From contig HF986300.1 of NCBI GenBank assembly GCA_000432655.1, forward strand, positions 1 to 34,160: DNA of 34,160 bases, read 5' to 3'. Both the position numbers and the translations under genes were made by a program. The notes below the pieces were generated by a model. It ran no database searches and was not told where the DNA came from. It worked only from the letters and a program-made list of their open reading frames with translations. Origin of the DNA: Bacteroides sp. CAG:1060 (GTDB lineage: Bacteria; Bacteroidota; Bacteroidia; Bacteroidales; UBA932). This document shows, piece by piece, positions 18,933 to 27,969 of the stretch. Position 1 is the first letter of the stretch, and every line of letters begins with the position of its first letter.

Positions 18933-20414
18933 ATGTTTTCATTAGGAATTGATGTAGGATCATCATCTGTCAAAGTCGCGCTGCTTGACATAGAAAGCGG
19001 CAAATGTGTATGCTCTTCCACTAATCCGAAGGTGGAGGCGCCTATTATCGCAGAGCGTAAAGGCTGGGCCGAGCAGGACCCTCAGTCTTGGTGGAAGTAC
19101 CTTTGCGACGGTGTCAAGGATATGGCTACCAAGTATGATATGTCTAAGGTTGCCGCCATCGGTATTTCTTACCAGATGCACGGACTTGTAGCCATAGACA
19201 AGAACTGCAAGCCTGTCCGTAATTCCATTATCTGGTGCGACTCCAGAGCAGTGGAGACCGGAGCTTCCGCACTGGAAGGTATCGGATACGAGAAATGTAT
19301 GTCAAGGCTCTTGAATTCTCCCGGCAATTTTACCGCTTCCAAGCTGGCATGGGTGAAAAAGAACGAGCCGCAGGTATATGAGCGCATCTGGAAATTCATG
19401 CTCCCGGGCGATTATATCGCATACCTGCTCACCAATGAAGTGACCACTACGGCTACCGGTCTGTCAGAGGGCATTCTCTGGGATTTCAGGGATAACTCCC
19501 GTGCTGATTTCGTGGCTGATTATTTCGGGATAGAGAAAGACAAGTTTGCTGATATCGTACCTGCTGTCGGTGTACAGGCCCGCACTACTGCGGAGATCGA
19601 GGCTCTTCTCGGAATCCCTGCCGGCACTCCTGTTTCCTACAGGGCCGGAGACCAACCGAACAACGCCTTCTCCCTTGATGTGCTCAAGCCGGGAGAGATT
19701 GCCGCTACCGGCGGCACCAGCGGTGTCGTGTACGGTGTGACCGACGTGCCTAAGGCTGACCCTGAGTCCAGAGTGAACACCTTCCTTCATGTGACCGGCT
19801 CCGACAGCCCTTGCATGGGTGTGCTCCTTTGTATCAACGGCACAGGTATTATGAATTCATGGGCCCACAAGAACGTGGCTTTCGATATGAGTTATCCGGA
19901 GATGAACGAACTCGCCGCCACTGCCCCTGTAGGATGCGACGGTTTGCTTGTGCTTCCGTTCGGTAACGGTGCCGAGCGAGTGCTGGCCAACAAGAATGTG
20001 GGTGCCAAACTTGCCGGAATAGACCTTGTACGCCACTCCCGTGCACACATTCTTCGTGCAGTGCAGGAAGGCATCGCATTCTCTTTCCGCTACGGTATCG
20101 ATATAATGAAGAATCTTGGACTTCGTCCTAACGTGATTCGTGCCGGTAAGGCAAATATGTTCCTTAGCCCGCTGTTCCGCAGTACTCTCGCCACTCTGTG
20201 CGATGCACGCATCGAGCTGTTCGATACTGACGGTTCCTTGGGTGCTGCTCGCGGTGCCGCTCTTGGCGCCGGTATCTATAAATCTGCTGATGAGGCGTTT
20301 GCTACCCTTGAGAGACTTGATGTGATAGAGCCTGCTGCTGATTGGAAGAATTCTCTCGAATCCGCTTACATGAGCTGGAAAAAGGAAGTGAATAACGCTG
20401 TAAAGAATCTGTAG
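18933..20414 (+). CDS. xylB: Xylulokinase (FGGY family)
   Basis: 493 residues, the usual length for the family. The N-terminus has the ATPase phosphate-binding loop GIDVGSSSVK, the xylulokinase-typical substrate motif Gln81-Met-His-Gly84, and IIWCDSRA. Asp240 in AGDQPNNAF is the presumed catalytic base, and ATGGTSG is the second nucleotide-binding segment. The enzyme phosphorylates D-xylulose with ATP in the cytoplasm, giving xylulose 5-phosphate for the pentose phosphate pathway. It starts after a promoter-like element and is followed 4 bases later by a xylose symporter gene, so the pair acts on xylose freed by the upstream enzymes. The isomerase that would make xylulose is not in the window. 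Confidence 0.93.
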   Translation: MFSLGIDVGSSSVKVALLDIESGKCVCSSTNPKVEAPIIAERKGWAEQDPQSWWKYLCDGVKDMATKYDMSKVAAIGISYQMHGLVAIDKNCKPVRNSIIWCDSRAVETGASALEGIGYEKCMSRLLNSPGNFTASKLAWVKKNEPQVYERIWKFMLPGDYIAYLLTNEVTTTATGLSEGILWDFRDNSRADFVADYFGIEKDKFADIVPAVGVQARTTAEIEALLGIPAGTPVSYRAGDQPNNAFSLDVLKPGEIAATGGTSGVVYGVTDVPKADPESRVNTFLHVTGSDSPCMGVLLCINGTGIMNSWAHKNVAFDMSYPEMNELAATAPVGCDGLLVLPFGNGAERVLANKNVGAKLAGIDLVRHSRAHILRAVQEGIAFSFRYGIDIMKNLGLRPNVIRAGKANMFLSPLFRSTLATLCDARIELFDTDGSLGAARGAALGAGIYKSADEAFATLERLDVIEPAADWKNSLESAYMSWKKEVNNAVKNL

Positions 20415-20418
20415 AATT

Positions 20419-21882
20419 ATGCAAGATAAAGGATCAAAGACATATCTGTTCGGTATTGTTCTGGTGGCAGTGCTGGGCGGTCTTCTGTTTGGATACGACA
20501 CAGCCGTAATATCCGGTGCGGAGCGTGGTCTCCAGGCCTTCTTCATGGGAGCGAGTGACTTTACCTATACGAGTTTCCTTCATGGAATCACTTCTTCCAG
20601 CGCACTTATAGGATGTATAATAGGTAGCGCAATCTCCGGATTTATGGCCGGAAAATTCGGAAGGAAGAAGAGCCTTTTCATAGCAGGTATCTGCTTCTTC
20701 CTGAGTGCCGCCGGTTCTTACTATCCTGAATTCCTGTTCTTCCCTAAGGGAGAGGCTTCTTTCTCTTTGTGGATTGCCTTCAACCTCTACCGTGTACTTG
20801 GAGGTATAGGTGTGGGAATGGCTTCCGCCATCTGTCCGATGTATATCGCTGAAGTGGCTCCTGCAGACAAGAGAGGTTCTCTTGTATCATGGAACCAGTT
20901 CGCCATCATTTTCGGTCAGCTTGTAGTATACTTCGTGAACCTTATCATTCTCGGTGACCATATCGCCCCTAAGATGGAGTCCCTTGCAGAAGGTATCAAC
21001 CGCATCGTCAATGTAGATGCCCTTGCGGGTGACGGCAATTGGAGCGTAACTACGGGATGGAGACTCATGTTCGGCTCTGAGTGTGTGCCTGCCGCCCTTT
21101 TCACTATCCTTATCCTCTTCGTCCCTGAGACACCTCGTTATCTTGCCATGATCGGTAAGGATGACAAGGCTTTGGGCGTTCTTACCAAGATCAACGGCCC
21201 TGTTGTTGCCAAGGCTACTCTCGCCGAGATCAAGAATACGGTATCCGAGAAGAAAGAAAAACTGCTTGCTTACGGTGCACTTGTAATATTCGTAGGTATA
21301 ATGCTCAGCGTGTTCCAGCAGATTGTGGGTATCAATGCCGTTCTGTATTACGCTCCGCGTATATTTGAGTCCATGGGAATGGGCAATCCTATGACGCAGA
21401 CCGTACTTATGGGTGTAGTCAACATCACGTTCACGCTCGTTGCCATCTTTATGGTGGAGAAGCTCGGAAGAAAGCCTCTGCTTATCACAGGTTCCCTTGG
21501 TATGGCATTGGGCGCTTTCGGTGTGGCTCTTGCTGCCGTGCTGCCTTCTCTTCCTGGTATAATCGGTGTGATCAGCATCATGATTTACTCTGCATCGTTC
21601 ATGTTCAGCTGGGGCCCTATATGCTGGGTTCTCATCTCTGAAATATTCCCTAATACCATCCGCGGAGCTGCAGTGGCTATCGCCGTTGCCTTCCAGTGGA
21701 TTTCCAACTTTATAGTAAGTTCCACATTCGTGCCTATGTACGACTGGAGTCCTGCATTTACATACGGACTCTACTGCGCGATGTGCGTACTTGCCGCTGT
21801 CTTCGTATGGAAGCTTGTCCCTGAGACCAAGGGCAAGACGCTCGAGGACATGACCGCACTTTGGCGTGCGCACAAGAAATAG
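20419..21882 (+). CDS. xylE: XylE-type D-xylose:H+ symporter (MFS sugar porter)
   Basis: 487 residues with about twelve membrane helices and the sugar-porter signatures: FGYDTAVISGA in helix 1, GRKKS after helix 2, YIAEVAPADKRG, PETPRYL before the central loop, QQIVGINAVLYYAP in helix 7, WGPICWVLISEIFP in helix 10 and VPETKGKTLEDM at the end. The helix 5 segment NQFAIIFGQL and the helix 10 segment are very close to those of E. coli XylE, including the glutamines and tryptophan known there to contact xylose. It would carry xylose across the inner membrane using the proton gradient. The gene starts 4 bases after xylB, in the same operon, and a strong terminator lies 35 bp after its stop. Confidence 0.9.
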   Translation: MQDKGSKTYLFGIVLVAVLGGLLFGYDTAVISGAERGLQAFFMGASDFTYTSFLHGITSSSALIGCIIGSAISGFMAGKFGRKKSLFIAGICFFLSAAGSYYPEFLFFPKGEASFSLWIAFNLYRVLGGIGVGMASAICPMYIAEVAPADKRGSLVSWNQFAIIFGQLVVYFVNLIILGDHIAPKMESLAEGINRIVNVDALAGDGNWSVTTGWRLMFGSECVPAALFTILILFVPETPRYLAMIGKDDKALGVLTKINGPVVAKATLAEIKNTVSEKKEKLLAYGALVIFVGIMLSVFQQIVGINAVLYYAPRIFESMGMGNPMTQTVLMGVVNITFTLVAIFMVEKLGRKPLLITGSLGMALGAFGVALAAVLPSLPGIIGVISIMIYSASFMFSWGPICWVLISEIFPNTIRGAAVAIAVAFQWISNFIVSSTFVPMYDWSPAFTYGLYCAMCVLAAVFVWKLVPETKGKTLEDMTALWRAHKK

Positions 21883-21917
21883 CGATTGCGTTAGTTGGTT
21901 TTATCATGTATTACCAT

Positions 21918-21955
21918 GGGTTCCGGCAGCATTACGCTGCACGGAACCCTTTTTT
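21918..21955 (+). terminator. Strong intrinsic terminator after xylE
   Basis: GGGTTCC (21918-21924) pairs with GGAACCC (21943-21949), with an inner CAGC/GCTG stem around ATTAC, followed by six T (21950-21955). It ends the xylB-xylE unit. Confidence 0.9.
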
Positions 21956-21990
21956 GAAATACGGCCATACAAGGCTCTGTAGTGCTGTTT

Positions 21991-22019
21991 CGTTACGTTT
22001 TCAATAAATTTTTGTAACG
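21991..22019. promoter_or_regulatory. Inverted repeat CGTTAC...GTAACG upstream of susC2
   Basis: CGTTAC at 21991-21996 and GTAACG at 22014-22019 are perfect inverted copies separated by 17 AT-rich bases, 108 bp before the susC2 ATG. It could be a site for a dimeric regulator. A 6-bp match of this kind can also arise by chance. The rest of the 21956-22126 gap is AT-rich with no other clear structure. Confidence 0.3.
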
Positions 22020-22092
22020 GTTTTTAAAAATTTTGACAATCTTTGAAATATTGCTGAAACGCGGTTTTTATGAGTGAACGAGTGGTTGTTTC

Positions 22093-22100
22093 TATTTTTG
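22093..22100 (+). promoter_or_regulatory. Putative -7 element of susC2
   Basis: TATTTTTG is a full match to TAnnTTTG, 26 bp before the susC2 ATG. No TTTG is present at the expected -33 distance, so full activity may need an activator. Confidence 0.5.
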
Positions 22101-22126
22101 CGTGTTATATCAATTAATAACCAAAT

Positions 22127-25100
22127 ATGTTTAGAACAGTTTCTAAAAAGATTATGGGTGTCCTCGTGATACTCCTTACATCTATCTTTTGTTCTACTGT
22201 CGTAAATGCACAGAACCAGCAGATCAGCGGTGTTGTCATTGACGAGAGTGGACTTCCTGTAATTGGCGCCGGTGTCGTTGTCGTAGGACAGCGTACTGTC
22301 GGCACTACTACTGATCTCGATGGTAAATATGCCCTCAGCGTTCCTGCCGGAGCATCTGTCGAGTTTTCCTGCATCGGTTACGACAATCAGGTAGTGGCTG
22401 TCGGAAACCAGTCTGTTATCAACGTGACTTTGGCATCCAACAATGTCATTGAAGAGACCGTCGTTATCGGATACGGTGTACAGAAGAAGAGTGACCTTAC
22501 CGGGTCCGTCGCTTCAGTCCGCAGTGACGATCTCAACAACCGTTCCTCAAGTGATGCCGCTGCCGCCCTTCAGGGAAAGGCTGCCGGTGTGACTATTCTC
22601 AGTTCGTCAGGTGCTCCTGGTTCCGAGTCCAATATCCGTGTCCGCGGTTATTCTTCCAACTCCGGCAATATCGGACCACTTCTTATTGTGGACGGTCTTA
22701 AGGTGGACAATATCCAGTACCTTGACCCTCAGATGATTGAGAATATCGAGGTTCTTAAGGATGCCGCATCTGCCGCCATTTACGGTGCAGAGGCCGGAAA
22801 CGGTGTCGTTCTCGTTACCACCAAGGCTGGTAAATCCAAGGACGGTCAGGTATTCTATAATATGCAGATGACTCTCAACTCTCTTGGTAAGAGGGCGGAA
22901 GTCATGAATGCCGCAGAGTATATCCAGTGGCAGGAGGAAGCAGGCAACTTCACATACGATGACCTCGTAAATGTATATGGCTACGACGGAAAGACTGATA
23001 CCAATTGGGCTGACGCTCTGTTTGGCACCAGCTGGACCAAGCGTCATACCGTAGGCGTGCAGGGAAGCAACGACAAGGGTAAGTTCTATGTATCACTCTC
23101 CAACTTCGACAACGACGGTATCGTTCGTGGCGACAAGGACTATTATAAAAGACTTACAGCTCAGATCAACGCTGAGTACAAAATCAAGAAATGGCTCTCT
23201 GTAGGTACCAACACCTCGTTCGAGCGCTATTCTACCCAGTCAGTGGGCGAGCACTCCGAGTATTCAGGCTCCGCCGTTCTCGGTGCTTCCATCATGGACC
23301 CTGTGACACCTGTATATTATGAGAGTGAGGACGATCTTCCTGTAGGCATGAAAAATGCCATTGCTGCCGGCAAGAAAGTCTATAAGAATGAAGATGGCAA
23401 GTATTATGCAGTGTCCAAGCTTATCGAAAACGACGCTGCCAACCCGCTCATTTTCAGAGACAGAATGGATAATCAGCGCCAGGGAATCAATGTCCGCGGC
23501 TCTCTTTATGCCAACCTTACTCCGGTAAAGGGTCTTGTCATCACCTCCCGTTTCGGTTTCAGACTCGGACAGAGTTATTCTGCAAGTTACGAAGACCCAT
23601 ACTATGCAAATGCAAAAGCATATTCTGACACATATTCAGTAAGTTCAACCACCTCCAACAATTACTACTATCAGTGGGAGAACTTCGCCAACTACGACAA
23701 GAGCTTCGGAAAGCACAATCTTTCCGCCATGGTGGGTATGTCATATATTGAGAGCCGTCGCTTCAGCAACGGTGGAACTATTACCGGTACAGACCCTCTC
23801 ACTGGATATGAGCCTAACTTCCACTATATCAGCTTTGCAAATGCATCTGCCACCAAGAGCCTTTCTGGCGGTCAGCCTTCAAGGTCTGCAAGCCTTGCTT
23901 ATTTCGGACGTCTTGCATGGAACTACGACAACCGTTATAACCTTCAGGCCAACTTCCGTGCTGATGCATTCGACTCTTCAAAACTCTCGCTGCAGAACCG
24001 TTGGGGCTACTTCCCTTCATTCTCTGCCGGATGGACCCTTTCCAACGAGTCTTTCTTCAAGGACAATGTGGACAGGAACATAGTTAATCAGATTAAGCTT
24101 CGTGCATCCTGGGGACGCAATGGTAACATATCAGTTCTTTACAACTATCCTTATGCCACTACCATCTCCCTCAACAGCCAGAAGTACCAGTACAGTACCA
24201 CCGATCCTTCATACTCTACCGGCTCCAAGCCTTCAGGTCTTGCCAATCCGGGCCTTACCTGGGAGACTTCAGAGCAGATTGACCTCGGTCTTGACGCCCG
24301 CTTCTTCAACAACAGGCTCACATTTGCCATGGATTACTATATGAAGAAGACCAAGGACCTTCTCGTGTCAGTAAAGCCTGCCGCTGAAGTAGGTATCGGA
24401 TCTACAACCATCAATGCCGGTAATGTCGACAACAGCGGTCTTGAGCTTGAACTCGGCTGGCGCGACCAGATAGGGGATTTCTCTTATAGCGTTAACGCCA
24501 ACATGGCAACCCTCAAGAACAAGGTTACTTACCTCGATCCTACTGTAGGACGCATCAGTGGAGCAACTTTCTCCAACAGTGAGTTCATCACTTGCTTTGA
24601 GGCCGGTTATCCTGTATGGTACATGAGAGGTTATATCTATGATGGCGTGAACTCTAAGACCGGAGAACCTATCTTCAGAGACCTTGATGACAATAATGTG
24701 ATTGACAACAACGACATGACCATGGTCGGAAGCGGTATTCCTGACGTTACCTATGGTATCACCATCAACCTCGGATACAAGAACTTCGACTTCACTCTCT
24801 TCGGAACCGGTGCTGCCGGAAACGATATCTACTCTTGTGTATATCGTACCGAGCATGTCCGCATCAACTCTCTCAAGTATTTCTTCGAGAACCGTTGGAC
24901 TCCGGAGAATACCGGTGCTTCAATGCCGTCAATCAGCAACATTGCCACCAACATCAAGTTCTGGAGCTCTACCGCCAACGTATTTGATGGTTCTTACTTC
25001 AAGATCAAGCAGATTCAGCTTGGTTATACACTGCCTCAGAGCCTTCTCAGCAAGGTTCACGTCAGCAGTCTCCGTGTGTTCGCCTCACTTGATGACTTCT

Positions 25101-25231
25101 TTACTTTCACCAAGTATCCTGGATTCGATCCTGAAATGGCCTCTACAGGAGCCGCCAACGGTATCGGTTTCGATAAGGGTTCATTCCCTACATCAAGGAA
25201 GTTCGTCTTTGGCTTCAATCTTTCGTTCTAG
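22127..25231 (+). CDS. susC: SusC-type TonB-dependent outer-membrane transporter (susC2)
   Basis: 1034 residues. Signal peptide ending VNAQ; carboxypeptidase-regulatory-like domain (about 30-110); EETVVIGYGVQKKSDLTGS; plug domain (about 120-240); long beta-barrel ending FGFNLSF. SusC proteins form the energy-dependent pore for SusD-bound oligosaccharides, drawing on TonB. The sequence is very close to susC1 over the whole length (for example VDGLKVDNIQYLDP in both plugs, and SIxYxxNxDGIVRGDKD-like barrel segments), so the two are recent paralogues and may import related oligosaccharides. Intact, unlike susC1. It sits downstream of xylE after a strong terminator, with its own promoter-like element, and no regulator gene is adjacent. 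Confidence 0.95.
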   Translation: MFRTVSKKIMGVLVILLTSIFCSTVVNAQNQQISGVVIDESGLPVIGAGVVVVGQRTVGTTTDLDGKYALSVPAGASVEFSCIGYDNQVVAVGNQSVINVTLASNNVIEETVVIGYGVQKKSDLTGSVASVRSDDLNNRSSSDAAAALQGKAAGVTILSSSGAPGSESNIRVRGYSSNSGNIGPLLIVDGLKVDNIQYLDPQMIENIEVLKDAASAAIYGAEAGNGVVLVTTKAGKSKDGQVFYNMQMTLNSLGKRAEVMNAAEYIQWQEEAGNFTYDDLVNVYGYDGKTDTNWADALFGTSWTKRHTVGVQGSNDKGKFYVSLSNFDNDGIVRGDKDYYKRLTAQINAEYKIKKWLSVGTNTSFERYSTQSVGEHSEYSGSAVLGASIMDPVTPVYYESEDDLPVGMKNAIAAGKKVYKNEDGKYYAVSKLIENDAANPLIFRDRMDNQRQGINVRGSLYANLTPVKGLVITSRFGFRLGQSYSASYEDPYYANAKAYSDTYSVSSTTSNNYYYQWENFANYDKSFGKHNLSAMVGMSYIESRRFSNGGTITGTDPLTGYEPNFHYISFANASATKSLSGGQPSRSASLAYFGRLAWNYDNRYNLQANFRADAFDSSKLSLQNRWGYFPSFSAGWTLSNESFFKDNVDRNIVNQIKLRASWGRNGNISVLYNYPYATTISLNSQKYQYSTTDPSYSTGSKPSGLANPGLTWETSEQIDLGLDARFFNNRLTFAMDYYMKKTKDLLVSVKPAAEVGIGSTTINAGNVDNSGLELELGWRDQIGDFSYSVNANMATLKNKVTYLDPTVGRISGATFSNSEFITCFEAGYPVWYMRGYIYDGVNSKTGEPIFRDLDDNNVIDNNDMTMVGSGIPDVTYGITINLGYKNFDFTLFGTGAAGNDIYSCVYRTEHVRINSLKYFFENRWTPENTGASMPSISNIATNIKFWSSTANVFDGSYFKIKQIQLGYTLPQSLLSKVHVSSLRVFASLDDFFTFTKYPGFDPEMASTGAANGIGFDKGSFPTSRKFVFGFNLSF

Positions 25232-25261
25232 TAAAGTAAGAATTATTTAATGTATTCAAAT

Positions 25262-26950
25262 ATGAAAAAATATATTTCAGGTCTCCTCGTGATTGCCGCT
25301 ATGGCGTCAGTGGCTTGTAATCCTGACCTCCTCAACGAGCCTCAGAAGGGTGTTGTGGATATGGAGAGTTTCTACAAGACTCCGGAGGATGCTGAGTCAG
25401 CAGTGATTACTGCATACAAGGCAGCTAAGAAATGCTATGACATGGGATCAGGTTTCGATGTTGCCTGGTGTATCGCTCCGCCTCTTTTCGTTCTTGAAAA
25501 TGCCCCTTCTGATGATATCTATTATGGTTCCGGCAACAAGGACGACCATGTTTTCGGCCTCGAAATCAACGAGTACCGTGACTCTTATACATCCAACAAC
25601 AATGTAGTGGGCAATCTCTACTATGGATTGTACCAGATGATTTATGCCTGCAATCTCGTGACTGACCATTTCCAGTATGGAGAGGATCCTGTCATCAACA
25701 GGGCTGTGGCTGAGGCAAGCTGTCTGCGTGCTTTCGCACACTTCAAGCTGTACTGCCTTTGGGGAGATGCTCCGCTTGTGGACCATGTTCTCATAGGTTC
25801 TGACAAGCCGGGCAACACCCCTCGTGCGGAACTTCTCGACTGGATTATCAGCGAATTCGGCACTGCTTCAAAATATCTTCCGTCCAAGTCCGGACTCAAT
25901 GATTCCGATCTTGCAATCAGATTTACCAAGGAAGCTGCTCTTGCATTCAAGGGAAAGGCTGAGGTTTTCAAGGGAGATTATGCTGCTGCCAAGGAGTCTC
26001 TTGGTGCCGTAATCGCATCAGGAAAGTATGACCTCGTGCCGGGTGCCCAGATGCACGACCTCTTCCACATGGCCGGCGACGGTAATATGGAGAAGATTTT
26101 CGAGTTCAACTATGTCAACAATCCTGGCAACGACCCGAACTTCTCTGACGCTCTTGACCATTTCCAGGTAAACCAGTCATGCTTCTGGAGAGACCTGTAT
26201 CTTCCTTCCAATACGATTCAGGCTGTCGGTTGGGGCGGTATCAACCCTACCAAGGAGTTCGGTGACGCTCTTATCGCAAACGACGGTATCAATTCTTTCC
26301 GTCGCAAGGCTTGGATTCTTACTTATGACGACCTTATCCTTCACATGCCTTATGCAAATGACGCTACGATGGACACCGACGCCAAGAAGATGGCCGACAG
26401 GAGCCGTGGTATCAATGCCAAGACAGGTGTGTTCGGAAATGCCGGATACTGGTCATACAAGCGCGTGCCGCTCAAGTCTGATCTTATCGCCAACAACTCT
26501 TATCGCACACAGGAGAATGATGTGGTGATGCGTTATGCCGAAGTACTTCTTTTGTACGCAGAGGCATGCGCATGGAGCACGGATGATGCAGGCAAGGGTC
26601 TTGGAGCACTTCAGAAGGTGCAGCTGCGTGCCGGTTCAAATCATGTCTCCACCGCTCTTTCAAAGAATGAGGTGAAGAACGAGAAGAGGTTTGAACTTTA
26701 TCTTGAGGGAAGCCGTTTCTTTGACCTTGTAAGATGGGGCGATGCAGCTACAGTACTTGCCAACAACGGAAAGTCTGTTCCTACCGCATACGACAAGATC
26801 AACGACGGTGGTGCTACTCACGAACTTGAAATCAAGTGGTCTTCCTACAACAAGACTTACGGATTCAAGGCAGGAAAGAACGAGAATGTTCCTTATCCGT
26901 TCGCTGAGACATCTGTAAACCCTAATATTGTGCAGAATATAGGTTGGTAA
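25262..26950 (+). CDS. susD: SusD-family outer-membrane glycan-binding lipoprotein (susD2)
   Basis: 562 residues from ATG 25262; lipoprotein signal ASVAC with Cys19, then NPDLLNEPQKG. An in-frame ATG at 25250 would add MYSN before the positively charged MKK start, so 25262 is preferred. Family signatures RYAEVLLLYAEAC and LEGSRFFDLVRWGD lie in the C-terminal third. It follows susC2 by 30 bp and is its surface partner. No enzyme gene follows: the pair ends at a hairpin and is succeeded by rplS, so this is a SusC/SusD pair without its own enzymes, presumably served by the enzymes of the neighbouring clusters. Confidence 0.94.
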   Translation: MKKYISGLLVIAAMASVACNPDLLNEPQKGVVDMESFYKTPEDAESAVITAYKAAKKCYDMGSGFDVAWCIAPPLFVLENAPSDDIYYGSGNKDDHVFGLEINEYRDSYTSNNNVVGNLYYGLYQMIYACNLVTDHFQYGEDPVINRAVAEASCLRAFAHFKLYCLWGDAPLVDHVLIGSDKPGNTPRAELLDWIISEFGTASKYLPSKSGLNDSDLAIRFTKEAALAFKGKAEVFKGDYAAAKESLGAVIASGKYDLVPGAQMHDLFHMAGDGNMEKIFEFNYVNNPGNDPNFSDALDHFQVNQSCFWRDLYLPSNTIQAVGWGGINPTKEFGDALIANDGINSFRRKAWILTYDDLILHMPYANDATMDTDAKKMADRSRGINAKTGVFGNAGYWSYKRVPLKSDLIANNSYRTQENDVVMRYAEVLLLYAEACAWSTDDAGKGLGALQKVQLRAGSNHVSTALSKNEVKNEKRFELYLEGSRFFDLVRWGDAATVLANNGKSVPTAYDKINDGGATHELEIKWSSYNKTYGFKAGKNENVPYPFAETSVNPNIVQNIGW

Positions 26951-26997
26951 TATCGATTACCTCTATATAGAATAGTTTAATTAGTAGTGTGTTTCGA

Positions 26998-27040
26998 GGG
27001 TGGCTGAAGGCCTATGGACCGCAGCCGCCCTTATTTCTTG
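26998..27040 (+). terminator. Terminator-like hairpin after susD2
   Basis: GGGTGGCTG (26998-27006) pairs with CAGCCGCCC (27022-27030), 9 bp with one G-T wobble, followed by the T-rich TTATTTCTTG. It lies 47 bp after the susD2 stop and before the rplS promoter. Confidence 0.65.
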
Positions 27041-27058
27041 ATAAATTGTTCACAAACT

Positions 27059-27089
27059 TTTGTGCATTAAGAAAAAAGTTGTATATTTG
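27059..27089 (+). promoter_or_regulatory. Promoter of rplS
   Basis: TTTG at 27059-27062, a gap of exactly 19 bp and TATATTTG at 27082-27089 fully match the Bacteroidota -33/-7 consensus. Transcription would begin near 27096, giving a leader of about 60 nt. Confidence 0.8.
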
Positions 27090-27100
27090 CAGTCCCAAAC

Positions 27101-27133
27101 GCAGCCGCTCTTCAGACGGTTTGATGATGCTGC
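27101..27133 (+). promoter_or_regulatory. Possible structured leader of rplS
   Basis: GCAGC (27101-27105) can pair with GCTGC (27129-27133), enclosing a CCG/CGG pairing. It lies in the leader between the promoter and the rplS start. Ribosomal protein operons often have leaders bound by their own product. The stem is short, so this is a weak suggestion. Confidence 0.3.
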
Positions 27134-27154
27134 GCGGTTTATACATAATTTGTT

Positions 27155-27532
27155 ATGGATTATATTAAGATTGTTGAGCAGGCTTTCTCTCAGAATAAGG
27201 CCGCTACATATCCGGAATTCAAGGCTGGTGACACCATCACTGTTACATATAAGATTCAGGAAGGTGACAAATTCAGATTTCAGAGTTTCCGTGGCGTAGT
27301 TATCCAGATTTGCGGTGCTACCCCTTATACAAGGACTTTCACCATCCGTAAGATTTCCAACGGTGTAGGTGTAGAAAGAATTTTCCCTTTTGAGTCACCT
27401 GCTATTGAGAAGATAGAACTCAACAAAGTTGGTAAAGTGCGTAGAGCACGTATCTTCTACATCCGTGCCCTTGCCGGCAAGAAGGCTCGCATCAAGGAAG
27501 CCAAGCGCGGCCTTATAAAGGAAGTAGAGTAG
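27155..27532 (+). CDS. rplS: 50S ribosomal protein L19 (bL19)
   Basis: 125 residues, the expected size. Conserved segments: F-x-AGDTITVTYKIQEG, FRGVVIQ, TFTIRKISNGVGVERIFPF and GKVRRARIFYIRAL followed by GKKARIKE. It is a component of the large ribosomal subunit near the interface with the small subunit. It has its own consensus promoter and is followed within 32 bp by tRNA-Arg, so this small housekeeping island splits the second and third SusC/SusD pairs. The function is clear. Confidence 0.98.
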   Translation: MDYIKIVEQAFSQNKAATYPEFKAGDTITVTYKIQEGDKFRFQSFRGVVIQICGATPYTRTFTIRKISNGVGVERIFPFESPAIEKIELNKVGKVRRARIFYIRALAGKKARIKEAKRGLIKEVE

Positions 27533-27539
27533 TAATATA

Positions 27540-27557
27540 ATACCGGTTCGCCGGTAT
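27540..27557 (+). terminator. Perfect hairpin with TTCG loop between rplS and tRNA-Arg
   Basis: ATACCGG (27540-27546) pairs fully with CCGGTAT (27551-27557) around TTCG. There is no T-run after it, so it may be an mRNA end-protecting or processing hairpin rather than a true terminator, with tRNA-Arg possibly co-transcribed with rplS. Confidence 0.45.
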
Positions 27558-27563
27558 GAGATT

Positions 27564-27640
27564 GGCGCCTTAGCTCAGCTGAATAGAGCATTTGACTACG
27601 GATCAAAAGGTCGTAGGTTTGAATCCTACAGGCGTCACCA
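27564..27640 (+). tRNA. tRNA-Arg(ACG)
   Basis: Acceptor GGCGCCT pairs with AGGCGTC (one G-T), anticodon arm TTTGA/TCAAA with loop CTACGGA (anticodon ACG), T-arm GTAGG/CCTAC with loop TTTGAAT. Discriminator A with encoded CCA at 27638-27640. 77 nt. The A34 would normally be edited to inosine to read CGN codons. Confidence 0.97.
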
Positions 27641-27673
27641 AAGAGGTCACCGATAGAGGTGGCCTCTTTTTTT
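27641..27673 (+). terminator. Strong intrinsic terminator of tRNA-Arg
   Basis: An 11-bp stem (27641-27651 with 27658-27668, one G-T wobble) with a GATAGA loop, running into seven T (27667-27673). It begins at the base right after the tRNA CCA. Confidence 0.92.
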
Positions 27674-27716
27674 GTACACCAGGCTCCGCTGCGGCGGCTT
27701 GCCTCTGTGCGGACTC

Positions 27717-27969
27717 AGTACCAGAAACAGGCTTCTACGTGAGCGGCCTGGAGCGGTGATGCGGTATGATCTGAGAGAACTCGGTACCGGAAACGCCCTT
27801 CTACGGTACGGAATATGCGTGCCGTGCGCAAAACAGCCTCCTGTGGTACGCGACGCATTTTCAGAAGCCCTCCGTGCTCAAAACAGGCTTCTGGGGTACG
27901 GAAGGGAAATTCGGTACCAGAAACACCCTTCTACGGTACGGGGTGCGGAAACCCCCTTCTCCGGTACGG
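27717..27969. repeat. Six degenerate copies of a roughly 28-bp palindromic element
   Basis: Aligned on the shared AAAC, copies occur at 27725, 27791, 27831, 27881, 27921 and 27949. The best copies (second, fifth) begin GGTACC and end GGTACGG, with AGAA or GGAA and TTCT between. In the fifth copy GTACC pairs with GGTAC and AGAA with TTCT around ACACCC, giving a stem-loop. Copies three and four are more worn. Spacing is irregular (66, 40, 50, 40, 28). The region is GC-rich and open in several frames by chance; I see no protein. It resembles repetitive extragenic palindromes. The gap from 27970 to 28219 is AT-rich and holds the susC3 promoter. Confidence 0.7.

Noticed and set aside
20887..21873. 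328-codon reading frame on the minus strand across xylE
   Set aside because: Antisense to a well-supported transporter; the translation is rich in His, Arg and Glu with no membrane or domain pattern.
27717..27969. CRISPR array
   Set aside because: Repeats are degenerate, spacing runs from 28 to 66 bp, spacers are not unique or of equal length, and no cas genes are near.
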